In this document: positions 7,944 through 17,036 of the stretch, piece by piece | Layout: the number at the start of each line of letters is the position of its first letter | Numbering within the stretch: the first letter of the stretch is position 1 | NCBI GenBank assembly: GCA_965263205.1 | Contig: CBDHHF010000014.1 | Coordinates: 434,001 to 498,000, forward strand | Direction of reading: 5' to 3' | From: JBCCIM01 sp965263205 | GTDB taxonomy: Bacteria > Bacteroidota > Rhodothermia > Rhodothermales > JAHQVL01 | DNA length: 64,000 nucleotides | The notes under the pieces: model-generated | The model's database searches: none | What the model saw: the letters and a program-made list of their open reading frames with translations, nothing else | Told to the model about the DNA's origin: nothing | Made by a program: the position numbers and the translations under genes

Positions 7944-9566
7944 CTATTTCACGATAAAATGGATGGCTGTCATGGCCGGCACCGTATAGGTAAGCTGGTT
8001 GTTTGCCCCAACCGCAATACCTGACTCAGACTGAATAATTGAGCTCGTAGCATTGATAAAGTAGGCATCCGCTTCTGAGAACGTGGCATCACCTTCCAGA
8101 TCAAATACAAACGAAGCACTTTCTGTACGGCTTTTGTTGATGGCCATGATGTGGATTTGTGAAGCATCATCACCGTGGATAGACGCATAGACCGAGTTTT
8201 CCACTTTGTCTGTCAAGCTCACGTCCACATTAGTATCGCCATAGGTGCCCATTTGTCCGTCGTAATTGCGGTACAATCTGAATGCAGCGCTGATGTACGG
8301 GCTGTTGTCGTCCAGTTTCCAGAGTGTTGCCAGATCAACGCCTCGCTCACCAAACACGCCAAGCACATCCACTTGCGCAAGGCCACCTGAGATGCTGCTG
8401 GATGCACCGTAATTATACTCCGTGATGCCCAGTGCCGTCCCTGGGTAATAGGTTTCGATGGAGGCTTGCAACGTAGGCAGGAGCGGCAAAAATGCCTGTT
8501 TCCACTCACCAATCCAGCTATTCTCTACATACGTGGGGTCCCACAAGGTACGTGGTGCCTGGAGTCGGGCAGCAATGTCATTCTCAGTGAGGGCATCACC
8601 AAACACAATGCGGTTGTCACCCTGTGCTTCGGGGTACCAGTGCACATCAAGTACGTCAAGCAGCCGCATACCGTGCGTTTGCTCAGCTTCCCGCATGCGA
8701 TCAAGGTAGTAGTCAATAAACCATTGGCCGCGCTGCTCCTGTGCCCAATCGGGTGCGCCTTGCAGCGTTTCGTACGCACCAAATCCATACAACGCCGGCC
8801 CCGTTACTTTAGCATCAGGATCTACCGCCTTAATGGCCAGCGCCATTTCGATAGAACGATCAACAAGATCAGCCGCATTGATGTGTTCAGGATGAATACG
8901 TGGATGGGTTTCGGACCACAGCCCCGGCTCGTTATCCATAGCATACCACCGCACCCCCTGCGGACTGGTAGCACCGCCGTATTTATTGACCATGTACTGG
9001 ACAAATTCGTCGATATAGACCACGTCGTCGGTTCGATCAGGCATATCAGTAAACGGAGCGCCTTTTGTTAATTCCACGCGCTTCCAACGATTGGACGGTG
9101 CGGTTTGATTGCCTGAAACGTTGCCGGCCTGGTCAGCAGACACGTAGCCGGCCAACTGTAAGGTGATAAGTGATTGCGCACCCATGGCCAACGACTGTTC
9201 GTGGAAGGTGGTCATCACGCGCGCCGGTTCGTTGCTGCCTGCAGAGATGCCAAAGAGATTCAGCATGTAGGTATCACTCGAATGCATCCAGTCGCTGCCG
9301 GCATTCGAATAGTCGTTCTCCCAATTGTACCCCGTCATCCGGTTACCACCAAGGCGACGAACAGTCCACACGTCGTTATTGTCTATGTCCTGGCTCGAAC
9401 CATAGATGTACTCTGAAATCGGTTGCCGGCCCTCATTTGGTTTAATCGTCACCTGAACTGTCCGCCCCGGCGGAGGCATTGTGGGCGGATCTATCATATC
9501 AGAATCAGCACCAGAATCGCATCCAAAAACCAGTATGAGAATCAATAACAAGCTTAATTTCTGCAT
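7944..9566 (-). CDS. GH44-family glycoside hydrolase lipoprotein (endoglucanase/xyloglucanase)
   Basis: A 540-aa lipoprotein (lipobox VFGC, Cys16) with the hallmarks of glycoside hydrolase family 44. These are RRLGGNRMTGYNWEND near residues 70-84, the acid/base Glu in YAMDNEPGLW (E213), and the nucleophile in ITEYNYG (E383) followed by SGGLAQVDVLG. The family cleaves beta-1,4-glucan and xyloglucan with retention. The C-terminal 100 residues form the expected beta-rich domain. The short acidic and proline-rich linker after Cys16 fits surface anchoring. It is separated by about 275 bp from the DUF1080 run on the same strand, so it may have its own promoter but serve the same polysaccharide-degrading role. 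Confidence 0.92.
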   Translation of the reverse strand: MQKLSLLLILILVFGCDSGADSDMIDPPTMPPPGRTVQVTIKPNEGRQPISEYIYGSSQDIDNNDVWTVRRLGGNRMTGYNWENDYSNAGSDWMHSSDTYMLNLFGISAGSNEPARVMTTFHEQSLAMGAQSLITLQLAGYVSADQAGNVSGNQTAPSNRWKRVELTKGAPFTDMPDRTDDVVYIDEFVQYMVNKYGGATSPQGVRWYAMDNEPGLWSETHPRIHPEHINAADLVDRSIEMALAIKAVDPDAKVTGPALYGFGAYETLQGAPDWAQEQRGQWFIDYYLDRMREAEQTHGMRLLDVLDVHWYPEAQGDNRIVFGDALTENDIAARLQAPRTLWDPTYVENSWIGEWKQAFLPLLPTLQASIETYYPGTALGITEYNYGASSSISGGLAQVDVLGVFGERGVDLATLWKLDDNSPYISAAFRLYRNYDGQMGTYGDTNVDVSLTDKVENSVYASIHGDDASQIHIMAINKSRTESASFVFDLEGDATFSEADAYFINATSSIIQSESGIAVGANNQLTYTVPAMTAIHFIVK

Positions 9567-9949
9567 TAGAACGTGCCTGGCGGTCTTCTTAAATGACTGT
9601 GTACTTGATATTCTACCGAAACGCTAAAAAGCTACATATTGGGTGCCAACAATTTAATATTAGTCAGGCAACAATAAAATATTTCTTTTTTTACCCTGTA
9701 AGACGCTCAACGCGGCATAGCATTTTCTTATTTAAGTTGGCGCTACGTTTGTCGAAATTTTGAGCAATACGTGTGTAGTCCTGTAACCGGTGACATACAC
9801 AACTACCTGTGCACAATGATGGTACGGTGCGACATAACGGCAAGCTGTATGAATTACACATCTCGCTGTCACCCGTATTCAGTGCATTCAACCTATGTTT
9901 GCGGCAAGCAAATGATAGCATCGAAGCGCGTGATAGCGCCATACTACAC
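9567..9949. other. Divergent spacer between GH44 and HAD genes
   Basis: About 380 bp separating the minus-strand GH44 gene from the plus-strand HAD gene. The part next to GH44 (9600-9700) is A/T-rich and is where its promoter should lie. Small frames on both strands here show no family signal. Confidence 0.4.
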
Positions 9950-10705
9950 ATGAGCAAAATCAAAGCATTTCTGTTCGACCTGGACGGTACGCTGGTACAA
10001 ACAGAGCGGCTGAAAGCCCTCTCCTATGCCAAGGCAGCAGTTGCACTTGTACCCCATACGGTCAGCGAAGCGGATGTACTCGATGCATTTAAAACAGTTG
10101 TTGGTCGTTCCAGGATGGAGGTAGCTACCAGCCTGATGCAAACCTTTGACCTGCAAGAAGCAGCCAGCAAACAGATGGAGGCCCAAGGTGCCGGTTCGCC
10201 AGTAGAGGCATTTATCAACATCCGGCTTGGCTTTTACGGACGCATGATCGATGATCCACTAGTGATTCAGAAAAGCATGTGGCCCCATAACATAGCCCAG
10301 CTATACAATGCCGTAGCAGCAGGCTACAAAACAGGCCTTGCAACCATGTCACATCGTCCACAGGCAACGCGCGTGCTGGAAGTATTGGGCCTTACCAAGT
10401 GTTTTGACTTTACCGCCACGCGCGACGACGTGCAGCGTGGTAAACCAGATCCTGAAATTTACCACCTTGTTGCAGATGCACTCGAGGTGAACCCTAAAGC
10501 GTGTCTTGTGTTTGAAGATTCTGTCTCGGGTGTAGCTGCTGCGCGCGCAGCCGGCATGCAGGTAATTGCAGTCAGTACACCGTTCACAAAGAACACGTTA
10601 GAACAAGCTAAATTAATTCCCGCGGAGCAGCTTATCCACGACCCCGAGGCATTACCAGGGCTCGTTGAACGCATGGTAAACCAACCATCGGAACTGGCTG
10701 CCTGA
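9950..10705 (+). CDS. HAD-superfamily hydrolase (beta-phosphoglucomutase/phosphoglycolate phosphatase-like)
   Basis: A 251-aa haloacid dehalogenase-type phosphatase or phosphomutase. Motif I is FLFDLDGTLV (nucleophile D10, D12), motif II the Ser of TMSHRP, motif III the Lys of GKPDPE, motif IV FEDSVSGV. A helical cap domain lies between motifs I and II. I start at the ATG at 9950 because the DLDGT motif then falls at the usual distance; 47 upstream codons have no homology-like features. The gene precedes gnd by 31 bp and heads the pentose phosphate cluster, so a sugar-phosphate substrate is likely, but the exact one cannot be read from sequence. Confidence 0.85.
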   Translation: MSKIKAFLFDLDGTLVQTERLKALSYAKAAVALVPHTVSEADVLDAFKTVVGRSRMEVATSLMQTFDLQEAASKQMEAQGAGSPVEAFINIRLGFYGRMIDDPLVIQKSMWPHNIAQLYNAVAAGYKTGLATMSHRPQATRVLEVLGLTKCFDFTATRDDVQRGKPDPEIYHLVADALEVNPKACLVFEDSVSGVAAARAAGMQVIAVSTPFTKNTLEQAKLIPAEQLIHDPEALPGLVERMVNQPSELAA

Positions 10706-10736
10706 TTGATTACAACCCCTAAAGAACACATACATA

Positions 10737-11669
10737 ATGGAGCTAAAAAAGAAAACCATGCAAATTGCAATGATTGGCCTCGGCAAAATGGGCGCAAACA
10801 TGACTGTCCGTTTGCTCAATGATGGCCACAGTGTTGTAGCTTTCGACCTGAACGAAGAAGCGATTGCACAAGCAGAATCAGCCGGCGCCACGGGCGCACG
10901 CACCCTCGATGAAGTTGTCGAAAAACTCGCTGCACCACGCGTTGTGTGGGTCATGGTTCCTGCTGGCAAACCAACGGAAAGCACGGTACAGGCCCTCGCA
11001 GAAAAGCTGGAGCCAGGTGACGTGATTATCGACGGCGGCAACAGCAACTTCCACAACACCATGCGCCGCGGCGAGTTGGTAGAAGAAAAAGGAATCGGTT
11101 TTGTTGATGTAGGTACAAGCGGTGGCGTATGGGGCCTCAAAGAAGGCTACAGCATGATGGTTGGCGGCAGCGAAGAATCAGTTGCCAAAGTTACGCCGGC
11201 CCTCGAAACCCTCGCACCTGCAGCCGACAAAGGCTGGGGCCATGTAGGTCCTATCGGAGCAGGCCATTACGTAAAAATGATTCACAACGGCATCGAGTAC
11301 GGCATGATGCAGGCATACGCTGAAGGTTTTGCCCTCATGCGCAAGCGCGAAGCGTATGGCATCGACCTCGGCCAAGTGGCCCAGATCTGGCGCTACGGCA
11401 GCGTGGTTCGCTCCTGGCTGCTCGACCTGACCGCTGAAGCCCTGGAAGAAAATCCAGATCTCGATGGCATTGCTGCCTACGTAACGGACTCGGGTGAAGG
11501 CCGCTGGACAGTACAAGAGGCCATCGACCAGGACCTCTCTGCTCCGGTTATGACCCTCGCGCTCTTGCAACGCCTCCGTTCACGTGAAGAAGAAGGCTAC
11601 ACAGAAAAACTGCTCTCTGCCATGCGTAACAAATTTGGTGGACACAGCATTAAAGCTGCGCAGGACTAA
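10737..11669 (+). CDS. gnd: 6-phosphogluconate dehydrogenase, decarboxylating (short form)
   Basis: Oxidative decarboxylation of 6-phosphogluconate to ribulose-5-phosphate. The 310-aa length marks the short, single-helical-domain form rather than the 470-aa enzyme; this form is often NAD-dependent. Seen are the Rossmann motif GLGKMGANM, the segment DGGNSNFHNT, the substrate loop DVGTSGGVWGL and the catalytic region HYVKMIHNGIEYGMMQAYAEG. The ATG at 10737 is the first; an ATG at 10758 just before the Rossmann strand is equally possible and closer to the family norm. It is followed by zwf and pgl, making a compact oxidative pentose phosphate set. Confidence 0.93.
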   Translation: MELKKKTMQIAMIGLGKMGANMTVRLLNDGHSVVAFDLNEEAIAQAESAGATGARTLDEVVEKLAAPRVVWVMVPAGKPTESTVQALAEKLEPGDVIIDGGNSNFHNTMRRGELVEEKGIGFVDVGTSGGVWGLKEGYSMMVGGSEESVAKVTPALETLAPAADKGWGHVGPIGAGHYVKMIHNGIEYGMMQAYAEGFALMRKREAYGIDLGQVAQIWRYGSVVRSWLLDLTAEALEENPDLDGIAAYVTDSGEGRWTVQEAIDQDLSAPVMTLALLQRLRSREEEGYTEKLLSAMRNKFGGHSIKAAQD

Positions 11670-11681
11670 CATTGACTACAC

Positions 11682-11729
11682 AAAAGGTGGTGTGACCAGG
11701 CTACCAACAAGCGGGTCTCACCGCCTTTT
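11682..11729 (+). terminator. Stem-loop between gnd and zwf
   Basis: AAAAGGTGGTGTGACC pairs with GGTCTCACCGCCTTTT (two mismatches) around a 16-nt loop, and the right arm ends in TTTT with a second TTTT a few bases on. It looks like an intrinsic, possibly leaky, terminator that lowers read-through from gnd into zwf. Confidence 0.5.
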
Positions 11730-11774
11730 GATCTTTTGCCATCCTTTTCATCTCCCAAAACCACAAGCGAGATC

Positions 11775-13237
11775 ATGCATTCAGAGCACGTGGAACCGCA
11801 TCTTTTTATTGTCTTTGGAGGCACCGGCGACCTGATGCGGCGCAAACTGCTGCCGGCCCTCTTTCGTCTTTCCAGCAAATACGAACTGGGTAACCGGTTC
11901 AAAATCCTGGGTGTCGCCCGTAGCACCGACTACGACGACGCTTCGTACCGCGATTTTGCGAGCGACGCCATTCATGAATTTGTAAGCGGCGTTAACGGAA
12001 GCGCAAACGACTGGGCACAAAACTGCATGTATTACCAGTCGATTGGCAAAGGTAAAGAAGAGAACTTTGCACAATTGCGCGCGAAAATCGAGCAAATTGA
12101 GTCTGAAAACAACTTGCCGGGCAACCGGGTGTTCTACCTCGCGCTCTCACCTGTTGCGTTTGAGCCAACCATTAATGGACTCGGGAACGCCGGCCTGAAT
12201 GAAAGCGCCGGCTGGACACGCCTTGTCGTTGAAAAACCGTTCGGCAAAGATCTCGAGTCAGCGAAAGAGCTCAACGCTACGGTCCACGCAAACTTCAACG
12301 AGTCGCAGGTTTACCGTATCGATCACTACCTCGGCAAAGAGACCGTACAGAACCTGCTGGCTTTCCGGTTTGCCAACCCGCTCTTTGAATCGGTTTGGAA
12401 TCGGGACCGCGTCAAGAATGTTCAGATTACAGTTGCAGAAGAACTGGGCGTCGGGACACGCGCCGGCTACTACGATAAATCGGGCGCGCTGCGCGATATG
12501 GTGCAGAACCACCTGACCCAGCTACTTACCATTACGGCCATGGAAGCGCCGGCTGCATTTGAAGCGGATGCAATTCGTGATGAAAAAGTCAAAGTGCTCC
12601 GCTCGATCAAACGCATTGATCCAGCCGATGTCATTTTTGGGCAGTATGGTCCGCTTCAAAACAATGGCCATAGCCTCCCGGGCTATCTCGACGAGAATGG
12701 TGTTGCAACCAACTCGAAAACAGAAACGTATGTCGGTCTTCGGCTCGAAATTGCCAACTGGCGTTGGGAAGGCGTTCCATTTCTATTTGCGGACAGGCAA
12801 GCGCATGCGCAAACGTCTCTCGCAAATTATCGTCAACTTCAACAAGCCACCCATCTCGCTTTTTCAAACCTATGAAGGGTGCCAGTTGAACTCAAATCGT
12901 CTCATCATTACCGTCCAGCCAGACGAAGGGTTTGACCTTGAGTTTGACGTAAAAACGCCCGGGCAGGGCATGGATCTGCAAAAACAAAAAATTGCACTTT
13001 AGTTACGCAGATAAATTCGGCGCACTGCCCGATGGGTACGAAACTCTACTATACGACGTGATTACCAACGACCAGACACTGTTTGTTCGTGGCGACGAGG
13101 TTGAAGAAGCCTGGAAGCTCTACGAGCCTTTGCTGGAGTTGAACGTTCCCAGATATACATATGATATCGGGGACTGGGGTCCACAGGAAGCAAATGCTTT
13201 GCTAGCTGAAAACGGACACCGCTGGATCGTGTCTTAA
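11775..13237 (+). pseudogene. zwf: Glucose-6-phosphate dehydrogenase, interrupted by two frameshifts
   Basis: Glucose-6-phosphate 1-dehydrogenase, first step of the oxidative pentose phosphate path. The start is the ATG at 11775 (MHSEHVEPHLF), followed at once by the coenzyme motif FGGTGDLMRRK; the active site is RIDHYLGKE. As given, the reading frame breaks twice. Near 12783 one extra base moves VPF into a new frame that continues YLRTGKRM. Near 12986-12991 a run of six A carries one extra A before LHFSYADKFG. Removing both bases restores about 486 codons, the normal length, ending at 13237. No residues are lost, so sequencing error or very recent mutation are both possible. It lies between gnd and pgl. 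Confidence 0.88.
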
Positions 13238-13247
13238 TGATTTTATT

Positions 13248-13278
13248 CCCGAGCGTAAAGCAAAGGCTTGCGCTCGGG
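13248..13278 (+). promoter_or_regulatory. Hairpin between zwf stop and pgl start
   Basis: CCCGAGCG and CGCTCGGG form a perfect 8-bp G/C-rich stem around a 15-nt loop, between the zwf stop (13237) and the ATG of pgl at 13300. No U-run follows, so it is more likely an mRNA-stabilising or translation-modulating hairpin than a terminator. It supports the downstream ATG as the pgl start, because the longer frame would translate through it. Confidence 0.45.
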
Positions 13279-13299
13279 ATTCACCTTTCAGATTTCTAT

Positions 13300-14040
13300 A
13301 TGAATCAGGAAATTGATAGTATAGTACAGGTTTACGCAGATAAAGAAGCGATCAGCCGCGAGGTTGCAACGCAAACAATAGAACTGATTAAGTCAACCCT
13401 TGCCGTTCAGCCTTATTTTTCAATTGCCCTGGCCGGCGGAAGCACCCCGAAAATGTTGTACAGCTTGCTTGCAACGGATTACAAAAATGACATTCCGTGG
13501 GATAAGCTTTTGATTTTTTGGGGAGATGAGCGCTACGTGCCCCACGACCACGAGAAAAGCAACTACCGAATGGCCAAGGAAGCCATGCTGGATCACGTTG
13601 ACACGCCAGCTGATCAGGTTTTCCCGATGCCAACACAGCCAACCAATCCGAATGATGGTGCGGCCTCGTATGCAATTACACTAAAAGAGCAACTCGCGCA
13701 TACAGAGAACAGGTTTGACCTGATCTTGCTGGGCATGGGAGACGACGGCCACACAGCTTCCCTTTTCCCGGGTTCGCCGGCACTCGAAGAAGAAAACCTT
13801 ACGGTGGTTGCCGCACCAGCACCTGTTGATCCGAAGCAGCGCCTTACGCTGACCTATCCGGCCATCAACAACGCACGCAACATCTTTTTTCTCGTTGCGG
13901 GTCCAGACAAAGCGCCCGGCTTGTGCTGTGCGATGGAGCAAGCTTCAGAAATTACGGTTTGCCCTTCAGGCGATGTAGATCCGTTTGACGGTAACTTGAT
14001 CTGGTTTGTAGACCAGGCGGCAGCGGCATTGCTCTCGTAA
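13300..14040 (+). CDS. pgl: 6-phosphogluconolactonase
   Basis: Hydrolyses 6-phosphogluconolactone, linking zwf and gnd. About 246 aa from the ATG at 13300, close to the DevB/Pgl family length. Motifs seen: phosphate-binding ALAGGSTPKMLY, IFWGDERYVPHDHEKSNYRM and the hallmark GMGDDGHTASLFPG. An upstream start at 13237, overlapping the zwf stop, would add 21 residues encoded across a strong hairpin, so I prefer the inner ATG. The gene converges with the minus-strand gene that ends at 14045. Function is secure by family and by context. Confidence 0.92.
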   Translation: MNQEIDSIVQVYADKEAISREVATQTIELIKSTLAVQPYFSIALAGGSTPKMLYSLLATDYKNDIPWDKLLIFWGDERYVPHDHEKSNYRMAKEAMLDHVDTPADQVFPMPTQPTNPNDGAASYAITLKEQLAHTENRFDLILLGMGDDGHTASLFPGSPALEEENLTVVAAPAPVDPKQRLTLTYPAINNARNIFFLVAGPDKAPGLCCAMEQASEITVCPSGDVDPFDGNLIWFVDQAAAALLS

Positions 14041-14044
14041 GCGT

Positions 14045-14910
14045 TTAGGAGCGCAACCGGGTTTGTGAACCACGACGCGACGTGTTTCGTTGCCGGCGGT
14101 TCCGGTTCGTTCGCTTCATCAAGATCAATTTGAGGTGCAGGTACATCATCGGATGTGCCTGCACTTTTTTGTTTTACGGCTGCAGCCGGTTTTTCAGCAA
14201 CGTTGGCGTGTGTCGTTTCTACGTCGTTGTCCGTCATACGGCCCAACATGCGATCGCCTACGCCTTGCATTTGAGCCTGCCGTGCTTCGCTCCAGCCCAG
14301 CATTTTCATCCGGTAATAGGCATGGACCAGAATTCCTGCAAGTGCGATAATCCCGCTGAATCCGAGTATAAATGGCTCAAATTTAGCCGCAACAAACACC
14401 AATAGTACCATAAACAAGGCCATACCGATATAAACAGGTCCGGCCCATAGGCCAGATACCCCAGACGCATTTTTGGTCGTCATACGGAGCCGGCTTCCTT
14501 CACCCATCGGCTCTAGAAAAATCTTCAGGTTACCATTGGTCCACTGTCGAAAATCACCCGCCTGATGCAAGGCACCTTGTGCATTGAACGTCGTACGCAA
14601 ATCCACTACGAGGGCATTCCATTCAGTCTCGGTAGGCATCCGCGGCAAATCAACGGTGATAGAAACCCCTACAGGAGACCCAAAACAAGTACTCAACAGG
14701 TGGCTTGACGGCTTCCCTGGGTTGATCAAGGCCGGCTGCTGCCTGCGCAATAAACGCGGCAGGTATACCAGAATCTGCACCAATCTCCTGTAACTCAGCC
14801 AACGTCAACCCTTCGTGTAGCTTGGTTTGCCGGGAAGCTTCCAACACGCGCGTTGCCTGCTCAAAGATTGCAGCTATCTCTTCATCGTTGTATTTCCGTT
14901 CGCCGGCCAT
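14045..14910 (-). pseudogene. Frameshifted hypothetical two-helix membrane protein (paralogue 1)
   Basis: The ATG at 14910 opens MAGERKYNDEEIAAIFEQAT, a helical N-terminal module, then LAELQEIGADSGIP. Near 14680 the frame must shift by one base to go on as GSPVGVSITVDLP, TEWNALVVDLRTTF and RQWTNGNLKIFLEP. Two membrane helices follow (GPVYIGMALFMVLLVFVAA and a second one). A further shift near 14080 would end the protein at 14045 with a basic tail; without it the frame runs antisense through pgl to 13854. The family is a hypothetical one I associate with Rhodothermota and Gemmatimonadota; no function is known. A decayed sister copy lies directly upstream at 15012-15857. Confidence 0.6.
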
Positions 14911-15011
14911 GGCTTTGTCGTTGTGTAGTACTAAAACGTAGGATTAACTCAGATACACCCGGTAAACACTCGGGATGATCACGAGCGAAGGCGGGGATTT
15001 TTTCCTGAGCT

Positions 15012-15857
15012 TTACGATTCTTCAGGCGCATGACTGATTCCAGCAGGTGCATCAATCGATACAACTGTGGAAGTTGACGGCTTCACGCTACGGCGATCTG
15101 CAGTCTACATACCCTGCGTTGGATGCTCCCCGGCAGTTTGCAGCCCCTGCCTTGTCCGATCAATGATGCGAGCAGAGATGGTTTCGTAATTGACTAATCC
15201 GCTTTTTCGTGCAAGCTTAGGCAATCGTGCCAATCAGTGCTACATGGGAGCGAAGCTCGCAAGCAGCGTTATCATGCCCGGACTACAGCAAAGGCAGGCA
15301 CCATCATTGCGGTCCACAAAAAAGACCTGGTACCAGAAATATCAAACTCATTAGAGAAAAAAATCAGCCCCCATACCAAGCGCAAGATCGATGACACCCC
15401 GTCTGCTGTTCCCCAGTTTCAATACGGACTCTGTAACCCGTAGCATGATCTGGTTCGACATGCACCTGAACATCTTGCCCAATCCACTTACGGAAGGACC
15501 CTTCCTGGCTTTGCAATTGACCGTGTGTACCAAATACCTCGCGCATGTCGACAACAAGCCGCTCCCATTGATCGTCAGCTCATTTTCTCCTTCAGCGCGA
15601 TGGTCTTTTTTCAATGCCACTGGTCGCCCAAAAGCCAGTTCCTGGATGATACCCGGTCTGCCCGGCATCCAGCGCAGCAGCTGCACGGGCAATAAACGCA
15701 GGTTCTGAATACCAGACCCTTCGCCAATCTTTTGTAGTTCAGCCAACGAAAGGCCGTCTTCATTATCGTTATGCTGCCCCGCAAACTCCTGTGCGCTGGC
15801 TGCATACTTAAAAATGGCCGCAATTTCTTGCTCGCTGTATTTACGTTCTTTGCTCAT
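15012..15857 (-). pseudogene. Decayed tandem paralogue of the gene at 14045-14910 (paralogue 2)
   Basis: Starts MSKERKYSEQEIAAIFKYA, matching paralogue 1 at most positions, and goes on LSLAELQKIGEGSGI. Then it breaks: the expected EPAFIARAAAALD, DQWERLVVDMREVFGTHGQ and SFRKWIGQDVQVHVEP segments lie in other frames. A C-terminal stretch (SARIIDRTRQGLQTAGEHP, then an in-frame TAG, then STVVSIDAPAGISHAPEES and stop) lies at about 15012-15185. At least four frame changes and one internal stop mark it as a true pseudogene, unlike the single-base breaks in zwf. The 100 bp between the copies hold no gene. Confidence 0.65.
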
Positions 15858-15976
15858 CTGCTGAGGTTGCTTGTTAACCTCTTTACACGGGTGATAGCTA
15901 AAAGTTAGGGTTTTGTGATATCTTTCGTGTGGTCTTTTTCGTTTTTAGAGGTGTACTTTTGCAAAACACCAGACAA

Positions 15977-16726
15977 ATGATGTTTTCCAACGCTTCGTTA
16001 TATCGGATATCCCGCAACCTTGCCATCATGGTTGCCATGTTGCTCCTGACGGGTGCATCATTGGACGACCAGGTACTGCACGTCGGCTCCTTCTCTGCCG
16101 CAACGGGCGACTCCCCTTTTACCGACGGATGGACGGCTATTTCGCTTGGCAAAAGCAAACCCACAACATACAACCTCATCGAGGAAGAAGGGATTAAGGT
16201 GATACAGGCCATCAGCGAAGGCACCGCATCGGGTTTACAAAAAGCCGTTGATCTCAATCCGGCCCAGTACCAAACCCTCAAGTGGCGATGGAAAGTAAAC
16301 AACGTGCCGGCCTCGGGAAACATCAATAAAAAGAAAGGGGATGATGTAGCAGCCCGCATTTTTGTCACCTTCGAATACGACGTACATCAGCTTTCTTTGA
16401 AAGACCGGTTGAAGTTCAAAACGCTTAAACTGCTCGGCTACGGCGAGATGCCGCTCCGTGCCTTGAACTACGTATGGGCCAACCGTGCACCGGCCGGCAC
16501 CGTTACACCAAACGCCTACTCAGATTGGGTACAAATGGTCGTCTTACGTGATAGCAGTGCAGACCTCGCAACCTGGCATAATGAATCGCGCAATATCTAC
16601 GCAGACTACATGGCCGTCTTCGGCGAATCTCCGGGCCGGATCAAAAACATCGTCATTATGACGGACACAGATAATACGCAGGACTATGCCGAGGCGTACT
16701 TCGGGGATATACTGCTGTCGGAGTAG
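15977..16726 (+). CDS. DUF3047 family secreted protein
   Basis: A 249-aa protein from the ATG at 15977. A signal peptide-like hydrophobic segment (residues 15-29, ending LLTGASLDD) precedes a DUF3047 domain with the typical LKWRWKVNNVPASGN, GDDVAARIFVTFEY, NYVWAN and ADYMAVFGESPGRI segments near the C-terminus. The family is periplasmic and of unknown function. An earlier in-frame start at 15929 is less likely because it would put 16 residues before the signal. It stands alone on the plus strand, starting about 120 bp from the head of the decayed paralogue, and is followed by a tandem repeat. Confidence 0.82.
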   Translation: MMFSNASLYRISRNLAIMVAMLLLTGASLDDQVLHVGSFSAATGDSPFTDGWTAISLGKSKPTTYNLIEEEGIKVIQAISEGTASGLQKAVDLNPAQYQTLKWRWKVNNVPASGNINKKKGDDVAARIFVTFEYDVHQLSLKDRLKFKTLKLLGYGEMPLRALNYVWANRAPAGTVTPNAYSDWVQMVVLRDSSADLATWHNESRNIYADYMAVFGESPGRIKNIVIMTDTDNTQDYAEAYFGDILLSE

Positions 16727-16743
16727 AATGGCGATTTTCGATT

Positions 16744-17036
16744 GCCGAGTGTCGATTGCCGATTTTCGAGTGTATGAGGGTTAGCGCAATCCCTCACCTA
16801 CGTCATCCTGAGCCATGCGAAGGATCTGGCGGGGCTTGCAGCCCCTTGAGAATGCCGAGTGTCGATTGCCGATTTTCGAGTGTATGAGGGTTAGCGCAAT
16901 TCCTCATCTACGTCATCCTGAGCCGTGCGAAGGATCTGGCGGGGCTTGCAGCCCCTTGGGAATGCCGAGTGTCGATTGCCGATTTTCGAGTGTATGAGGG
17001 TTAGCGCAATTCCTCATATACGTCATCCTGAGCCGT
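16744..17036. repeat. 110-bp direct tandem repeat, about 2.7 copies
   Basis: Units begin GCCGAGTGTCGATTGCCGAT at 16744, 16854 and 16964 and are nearly identical. Each contains the word CGTCATCCTGAGCC followed, in copies 1 and 2, by a GCGAAGGATCT word of the type common as intergenic filler in this lineage, plus a GGGGCTTGCAGCCCC hairpin. The third unit stops after GAGCCGT at 17036, where the transposon-related sequence begins. Confidence 0.8.

Noticed and set aside
8466..9071. 201-codon plus-strand frame opposite GH44
   Set aside because: Antisense shadow; the GH44 catalytic motifs are on the minus strand.
13854..14044. Extension of the minus-strand frame through the 3' end of pgl
   Set aside because: It overlaps pgl antisense; a frame correction near 14080 gives a clean stop at 14045.
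16815..16997. 60-codon frame in the tandem repeat
   Set aside because: It exists only because the repeat unit is open; its protein repeats with the DNA.
16744..17036. Direct repeats as a CRISPR array
   Set aside because: Units of 110 bp are contiguous without variable spacers and no cas genes are near.
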